NCBI GenBank assembly: GCA_011057175.1
Contig: DSBZ01000148.1
Location: forward strand, 1 to 8,994
Origin: Candidatus Acetothermia bacterium
Lineage (GTDB): Bacteria; Bipolaricaulota; Bipolaricaulia; Bipolaricaulales; Bipolaricaulaceae
Direction: 5' to 3'
Length of the DNA: 8,994 nt
A model generated the notes under the pieces. It did not search any database and was not told where the DNA came from. It worked only from the letters and a program-made list of their open reading frames with translations. This document shows positions 5,578 through 8,994 of the stretch, in pieces. Each line of letters starts with the position of its first letter. Within the stretch, counting starts at the first letter, position 1. A program made the translations under genes and the position numbers.

Positions 5578-6776
5578 AGCTGGCGACGGTCGAAGAGGCA
5601 GTGGAGGTGCTCCGCGCGGGCCGGATGATCATCGTCGTGGACGATGAGGACCGGGAGAACGAGGGCGATCTTGTCCTGGCGGCGGAGAGGGCAACTCCGG
5701 ACGCGATCAACTTCATGCTCCGCGAGGGCCGAGGCCTCCTGTGCGTCCCTCTGCCCCGGGAGTGGGCGAAGAGGCTCGAGCTCAAGCCGATGGTCGAGCC
5801 CCCTGAAGACAGCCACGAGACGGCGTTCACGATCTCCGTCGACGCCCGCCGGGGCGTGTCCACGGGGATCTCCGCCGCCGACCGGGCGCGGACGGTCCTC
5901 GTCCTCGCCGATCCCGCAAGCGGCCCGGAGGACCTGACCCGCCCCGGGCACGTGTTCCCGCTGATCGCGCGGGAGGGAGGCGTGCTCCGTCGCGCGGGCC
6001 ACACCGAGGCCGCGGTGGACCTATGCCGGCTCGCCGGGCTCCAGCCCGTGGGCGTGATCTGCGAGATCATGAACGAGGACGGCACGATGGCCCGCCTCCC
6101 CGAGCTCGAGCGGTTCGCCCAGAAGCACGGCCTCCTCATCCTCACCATCGCCGACCTCATCGCCTACCGCAAGAGGCGGGAGAAGCTCGTGGAACGGGTC
6201 TGCGCGGCCGAGCTCCCCACGCGATACGGCCAGTTTCGGATCATCACGTTCCGGGACATCCTCACCGGCCAGGAGCACCTGGCGCTAGTGAAGGGCGACG
6301 TCGCGGAAGATGAGCCGGTCCTGGTGCGCGTCCACTCGGAGTGCCTCACCGGGGATGCCCTGGGGTCCTTGCGCTGCGACTGCGGGGAACAGCTCCGGGC
6401 CGCCTTGACCCGGGTCGAGCGCGAGGGCCGGGGGATCGTCCTCTACATGCGCCAGGAGGGGCGAGGGATCGGGCTCCTGGGGAAGGTGTGCGCCTACCAC
6501 CTCCAGGACCAGGGGCTGGACACGGTGGAGGCGAACCTGCAGCTCGGGTACCCGGCGGACCTCCGGGAGTACGGGATCGGGGCCCAGATCCTCGCCGACC
6601 TCGGGGCGAAGCGGATCCGGCTCATGACCAACAACCCGCGCAAGGTGGCCGGCCTCGCTGGGTATGGGCTCACGATCGTGGAGACCGTCCCCATCGAGGT
6701 CGAGCCCAACCCCTACAACGTGCACTACCTCCGGGCAAAGAAGGAGAAGCTCGGCCACAAGCTGGACAAGGTGTGA
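5574..6776 (+). CDS. ribBA: Bifunctional DHBP synthase / GTP cyclohydrolase II
   Basis: The 400-residue product makes both starting units of riboflavin. Domain 1 (about 1-200) converts ribulose 5-phosphate to 3,4-dihydroxy-2-butanone 4-phosphate; it shows the acidic loop DDEDRENEGDL (23-33), GVSTGISAADRA (94-105), RPGHVFPL (123-130) and RAGHTEAAVDL (140-150). Domain 2 (about 205-400) opens GTP; it has the zinc cysteines in HSECLTGDALGSLRCDCG (Cys257, 268, 270), RQEGRGIGL, EYGIGAQIL and TNNPRKV. Both sets of key residues look intact, so both activities are expected. The GTG start at 5574 overlaps the ribE stop and has GGAGGG 4 nt upstream. Translational coupling to ribE is likely. The gene is followed by ribH after 10 nt. 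Confidence 0.96.
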   Translation: MKLATVEEAVEVLRAGRMIIVVDDEDRENEGDLVLAAERATPDAINFMLREGRGLLCVPLPREWAKRLELKPMVEPPEDSHETAFTISVDARRGVSTGISAADRARTVLVLADPASGPEDLTRPGHVFPLIAREGGVLRRAGHTEAAVDLCRLAGLQPVGVICEIMNEDGTMARLPELERFAQKHGLLILTIADLIAYRKRREKLVERVCAAELPTRYGQFRIITFRDILTGQEHLALVKGDVAEDEPVLVRVHSECLTGDALGSLRCDCGEQLRAALTRVEREGRGIVLYMRQEGRGIGLLGKVCAYHLQDQGLDTVEANLQLGYPADLREYGIGAQILADLGAKRIRLMTNNPRKVAGLAGYGLTIVETVPIEVEPNPYNVHYLRAKKEKLGHKLDKV

Positions 6777-6786
6777 GGAGGGGAGG

Positions 6787-7254
6787 ATGGAAACCTACGA
6801 AGGGAAGCTCGACGGGAAGGGGCTCAAGGTCGCGATCGCCGTGTCGCGGTTCAACGAGCTGGTGACCAAGGAGCTCCTGGGGGGGGCAGTCGATCGGCTG
6901 CGCCGGCTGGGGGTCGCGGAGAAGGACATCTCCGTGGCGTGGGTGCCGGGGGCGTTCGAGCTCCCGCGGGCTGTCCACGTCCTTGCGGCGTCGAACAAGT
7001 TCCACGGGGCCCTCGCCCTGGCCGCGGTGGTGCGCGGGGCGACCCCCCACTTCGAGTACGTGGCCTCCGAGGTCGCCAAGGGCGTGGCAAAGCTGAACCT
7101 CGAGCTCCCGATCCCGGTGGCGTTCGGGGTCCTCACCGCGGACACGATGGACCAGGCCCTGGAGCGGGCGGGGGGGAAGATCGGGAACAAGGGCGCCCAG
7201 GCCGCGGAGGCCCTGGTGGAGATGGTCAACCTGGAGCGGGCGATCGGGAGATGA
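6787..7254 (+). CDS. ribH: Lumazine synthase
   Basis: Lumazine synthase condenses the butanone phosphate made by RibB with the ribitylaminopyrimidine made from the RibA product to give 6,7-dimethyl-8-ribityllumazine, the substrate of RibE. The 155-residue length is normal. Family signatures are VSRFNE (19-24), VPGAFELP (53-60), VVRGATPHFEYV (81-92) with catalytic His88, FGVLTADTMDQALERAGGK (113-131) and GNKGAQAA (133-140). GAGGAGG at 6775-6781 precedes the ATG by 5 nt and overlaps the ribBA stop. The protein normally forms pentamers or 60-mer capsids. Its stop shares ATGA with the start of hisS. Confidence 0.97.
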   Translation: METYEGKLDGKGLKVAIAVSRFNELVTKELLGGAVDRLRRLGVAEKDISVAWVPGAFELPRAVHVLAASNKFHGALALAAVVRGATPHFEYVASEVAKGVAKLNLELPIPVAFGVLTADTMDQALERAGGKIGNKGAQAAEALVEMVNLERAIGR

Positions 7255-8516
7255 GGGTCGAGGGCGTGCGGGGGATGCGGGACATCCTCCCCGAGGAGAC
7301 CCCGCTCTGGCAGAGTCTCGAAGCGGAGATCCGCGAGGCGTTCGCCCACTGGGGGTACCGGGAGATCCGCGTTCCCGTGGTGGAGCGGGCCGAGCTCTTC
7401 TCCCGCGGGGTCGGAGAGGAGACGGAGGTCGTGGACAAGCAGATGTACGTGTTCCCCGACCGGAAGGGCCTCGAGCTCGCCCTGCGGCCCGAGGCCACCG
7501 CGCCCGTGGTGCGGGCGTACGTCGAGCACGGGCTCCACGCGCGGGGCGACCTCGCCAAGCTCTACTACCTCGGGCCGATGTTCCGGTACGAGAAGCCCCA
7601 GCTCGGGCGGCAGCGCCAGTTCCACCAGTACGGGGTCGAGGCGATCGGGTCCCCTGATCCGGCCCTCGACGCCGAGGTCATGGACCTCGCCTGGCACCTC
7701 ATGGAACGCCTGGAGCTCGGGCGGGAAGGCCTTTTCCTCCGGCTGAACTCGATCGGCTGCCGGGAGGACCGCCCGGCCTACCGGGAGGCCCTGCGCGGCT
7801 ACTTCGCCGCCCACGCCGACGCCCTGTGCCCGGAGTGCCAGCGGAGGCTGGAGACGAACCCGCTAAGGATCCTGGACTGCAAGGAGGAGGGGTGTCGCGC
7901 CCTGTCCCGAGACGCTCCCCGGTCCGCCGACCACCTCTGCCCGGACTGCCGGGCGCACTTCGCGGACGTCGAGGCCCACCTCGCGGACCTGGGGCTCGCC
8001 CACGAGCTCGACCCGACCCTGGTGCGGGGCCTGGATTATTACACCCGGACCGTGTTCGAGCTCTGCTCGCGGGATCTGGGGGCCCAGGACGCCCTCCTCG
8101 GCGGCGGGCGGTACAACGGCCTGGTGGAGCTCCTCGGCGGGCCGCCGACCCCGGCGGTCGGGTTCGCGGGGGGGATGGAGCGGCTCGTCATCCTCCTCTC
8201 CTCCCGGAGCGGAGCGGGAGGGTCGGTTCCGGACCTCGACCTCTACCTCGTCCCGATCGGGAACGAGGCGAAGAGGGAGGGGGCGAAGGTCCTGTCCGCC
8301 CTGCGGCGGGCTGGGATCTCTGCCGACACCGACTACATGAGCCGGTCCCTGCGCAAGGCGATGCAGGTCGCCGGCCGGAGCGCGCGCTACGCCGCGATCC
8401 TCGGGCCCGACGAGCTCGCCCGCGGCCAGATTAAGCTCAAGGACCTCGCCTCAGGGGAGGAGACGGCGGTCGGCCTCGCGCAGTTCACAGCCGATCCCCG
8501 CGCGTTCATCCGCTGA
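7251..8516 (+). CDS. hisS: Histidine--tRNA ligase
   Basis: HisRS charges tRNA-His, using ATP, in the cytoplasm. The 421-residue class II enzyme opens with GVRGMRDILPEE. It has motif 2 in YYLGPMFRYEKPQLGRQRQF (105-124), the HisA signature LVRGLDYYTRTVFE (257-270), GGGRYNGL and motif 3 (VGFAGGMERL, 303-312), then an anticodon-binding domain from about 326. The insertion region has Cys pairs at 193/196, 210/215 and 230/233 that could hold metal; such cysteines occur in many bacterial HisRS. The ATG overlaps the ribH stop by 4 nt, so hisS is the last gene of the rib operon, an unusual partner that may be there only for cotranscription. A palindrome follows its stop. Confidence 0.97.
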   Translation: MRVEGVRGMRDILPEETPLWQSLEAEIREAFAHWGYREIRVPVVERAELFSRGVGEETEVVDKQMYVFPDRKGLELALRPEATAPVVRAYVEHGLHARGDLAKLYYLGPMFRYEKPQLGRQRQFHQYGVEAIGSPDPALDAEVMDLAWHLMERLELGREGLFLRLNSIGCREDRPAYREALRGYFAAHADALCPECQRRLETNPLRILDCKEEGCRALSRDAPRSADHLCPDCRAHFADVEAHLADLGLAHELDPTLVRGLDYYTRTVFELCSRDLGAQDALLGGGRYNGLVELLGGPPTPAVGFAGGMERLVILLSSRSGAGGSVPDLDLYLVPIGNEAKREGAKVLSALRRAGISADTDYMSRSLRKAMQVAGRSARYAAILGPDELARGQIKLKDLASGEETAVGLAQFTADPRAFIR

Positions 8517-8564
8517 TCGACCGAATCAGACACGCCTGCGAAATCCAAGCCGCACCACCGAGCG

Positions 8565-8651
8565 CGCTGAGGTCGCCGAGAATCGCAGATCTGGATTGAA
8601 CCCAGTGCCAGACCTTCTCAGGTCTCCTCCGCGATCTCGGCGTTCTCGGCG
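8565..8651. repeat. Imperfect 24-bp palindrome between hisS and the GNAT gene
   Basis: The left arm, 8565-8589, pairs with 8628-8651 with two mismatches (8587/8630, 8573/8643), two G-T wobbles and one bulged A (8582). The right arm contains CTCGGCG twice (8636-8642 and 8645-8651). Inside it, AGACCT (8610-8615) and AGGTCT (8620-8625) form a second perfect 6-bp stem with loop TCTC. No T-run follows on either strand, so it is not a standard terminator, though it could still slow or process convergent transcripts. It resembles dispersed palindromic intergenic repeats. The rest of 8517-8676 shows no gene. Confidence 0.6.
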
Positions 8652-8676
8652 GTAAGACCCGGTTCTCCCCCGCGGG

Positions 8677-8994
8677 CTATTCAGGCCCCGGGGCCGGGAC
8701 CCGCTTCGCCATCAGGATGTCGGGCCTGCCGAACCCGTTGGCATCCGGAATCAGGCCCACCACCACGAACCCACACTTCCGGTAGAACGCGAACGGGTGC
8801 CCGCCCACGTCCTCGATCCGCGCTGCCCACGAGAGGACGTCCGGGTAGAGGTCCACGCCGGAGAGGGTGGTTCGTCCGTCCTCGTCGTCCGTGCCCACGA
8901 AGATCGTCACCACGCCCCGCTCACGGGCCAGATCCTCCAGGTCCGCGACCAGAGCGCGGCCGATCCCCTGGCGCTGCCGATCCGGCCGCACCAC
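8677..8994 (-). CDS. GNAT acetyltransferase, C-terminal part (runs off window)
   Basis: The gene enters from beyond the right edge; 105 codons up to the TAG at 8677-8679 are visible. The first residues, VRPDRQRQGIGRALV, are the acetyl-CoA pyrophosphate-binding motif A of GNAT enzymes. The later pattern (VGTDDEDGRTTLSGVDLYPD, then HPFAFYRKCGFVVVGLIPDA and DILMAKRV) resembles proteins annotated as aminoglycoside 6'-N-acetyltransferase-like in bacilli and others. Whether it acts on aminoglycosides or another amine is unknown. The true start and promoter are outside the window. It converges on hisS across a palindrome. Confidence 0.8.
   Translation of the reverse strand: MVRPDRQRQGIGRALVADLEDLARERGVVTIFVGTDDEDGRTTLSGVDLYPDVLSWAARIEDVGGHPFAFYRKCGFVVVGLIPDANGFGRPDILMAKRVPAPGPE

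Noticed and set aside
8684..8695. GGCCCCGGGGCC palindrome
   Set aside because: It lies in the last codons of the GNAT gene and is an expected product of Pro/Gly codons in GC-rich DNA.

Overview
This is a GC-rich bacterial chromosomal segment of mostly housekeeping genes, with the end of an insertion sequence and two unrecognised genes at the left edge. Bacterial identity is clear from SecF, YidC, ribosomal protein S20, the riboflavin enzymes and histidyl-tRNA synthetase. YidC carries the large extracytoplasmic P1 domain seen in diderm (Gram-negative-type) bacteria, yet it is followed by a KhpB/Jag-like R3H protein, a neighbour typical of Gram-positives and several deep-branching phyla. I cannot name the organism; a deep-branching phylum such as Bipolaricaulota (Acetothermia) is only a guess.

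Left part (1-1750): the first ~247 bases look like the 5' end of an IS481-like element on the minus strand. Its transposase N-terminus runs off the window. Upstream of it is a perfect 13-bp inverted repeat that would bury the transposase ribosome-binding site in read-through transcripts. Next come a Trp-rich secreted protein (281-919) and a five-helix membrane protein (971-1603), both unrecognised and with less GC-biased codons than the rest.

Middle part (1719-4926): rpsT and secF form a plus-strand pair. rpsT has no ATG, GTG or TTG at its proper start and appears to begin with ATT. SecF lacks the aspartate of its GYSxNDT motif, and no secD is adjacent. Convergent to them, on the minus strand, lie yidC and a small R3H protein gene, overlapping by 20 nt; these handle membrane-protein insertion and RNA binding.

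Right part (4927-8994): an 81-bp gap holds back-to-back promoter-like sequences for yidC and the rib operon. Both place the predicted transcript start within about 3 nt of the ATG, so both lead genes may be leaderless. The operon ribE-ribBA-ribH-hisS is tightly packed (4-nt overlap, 10-nt gap, 4-nt overlap). RibBA makes both riboflavin precursors' starting units from ribulose 5-phosphate and GTP, RibH condenses the ring to lumazine, and RibE dismutates lumazine to riboflavin. ribD is missing and there is no room for an FMN riboswitch. hisS supplies histidyl-tRNA and is probably a passenger. An imperfect palindrome separates hisS from a convergent, partial GNAT acetyltransferase gene resembling aminoglycoside 6'-N-acetyltransferase-type proteins.
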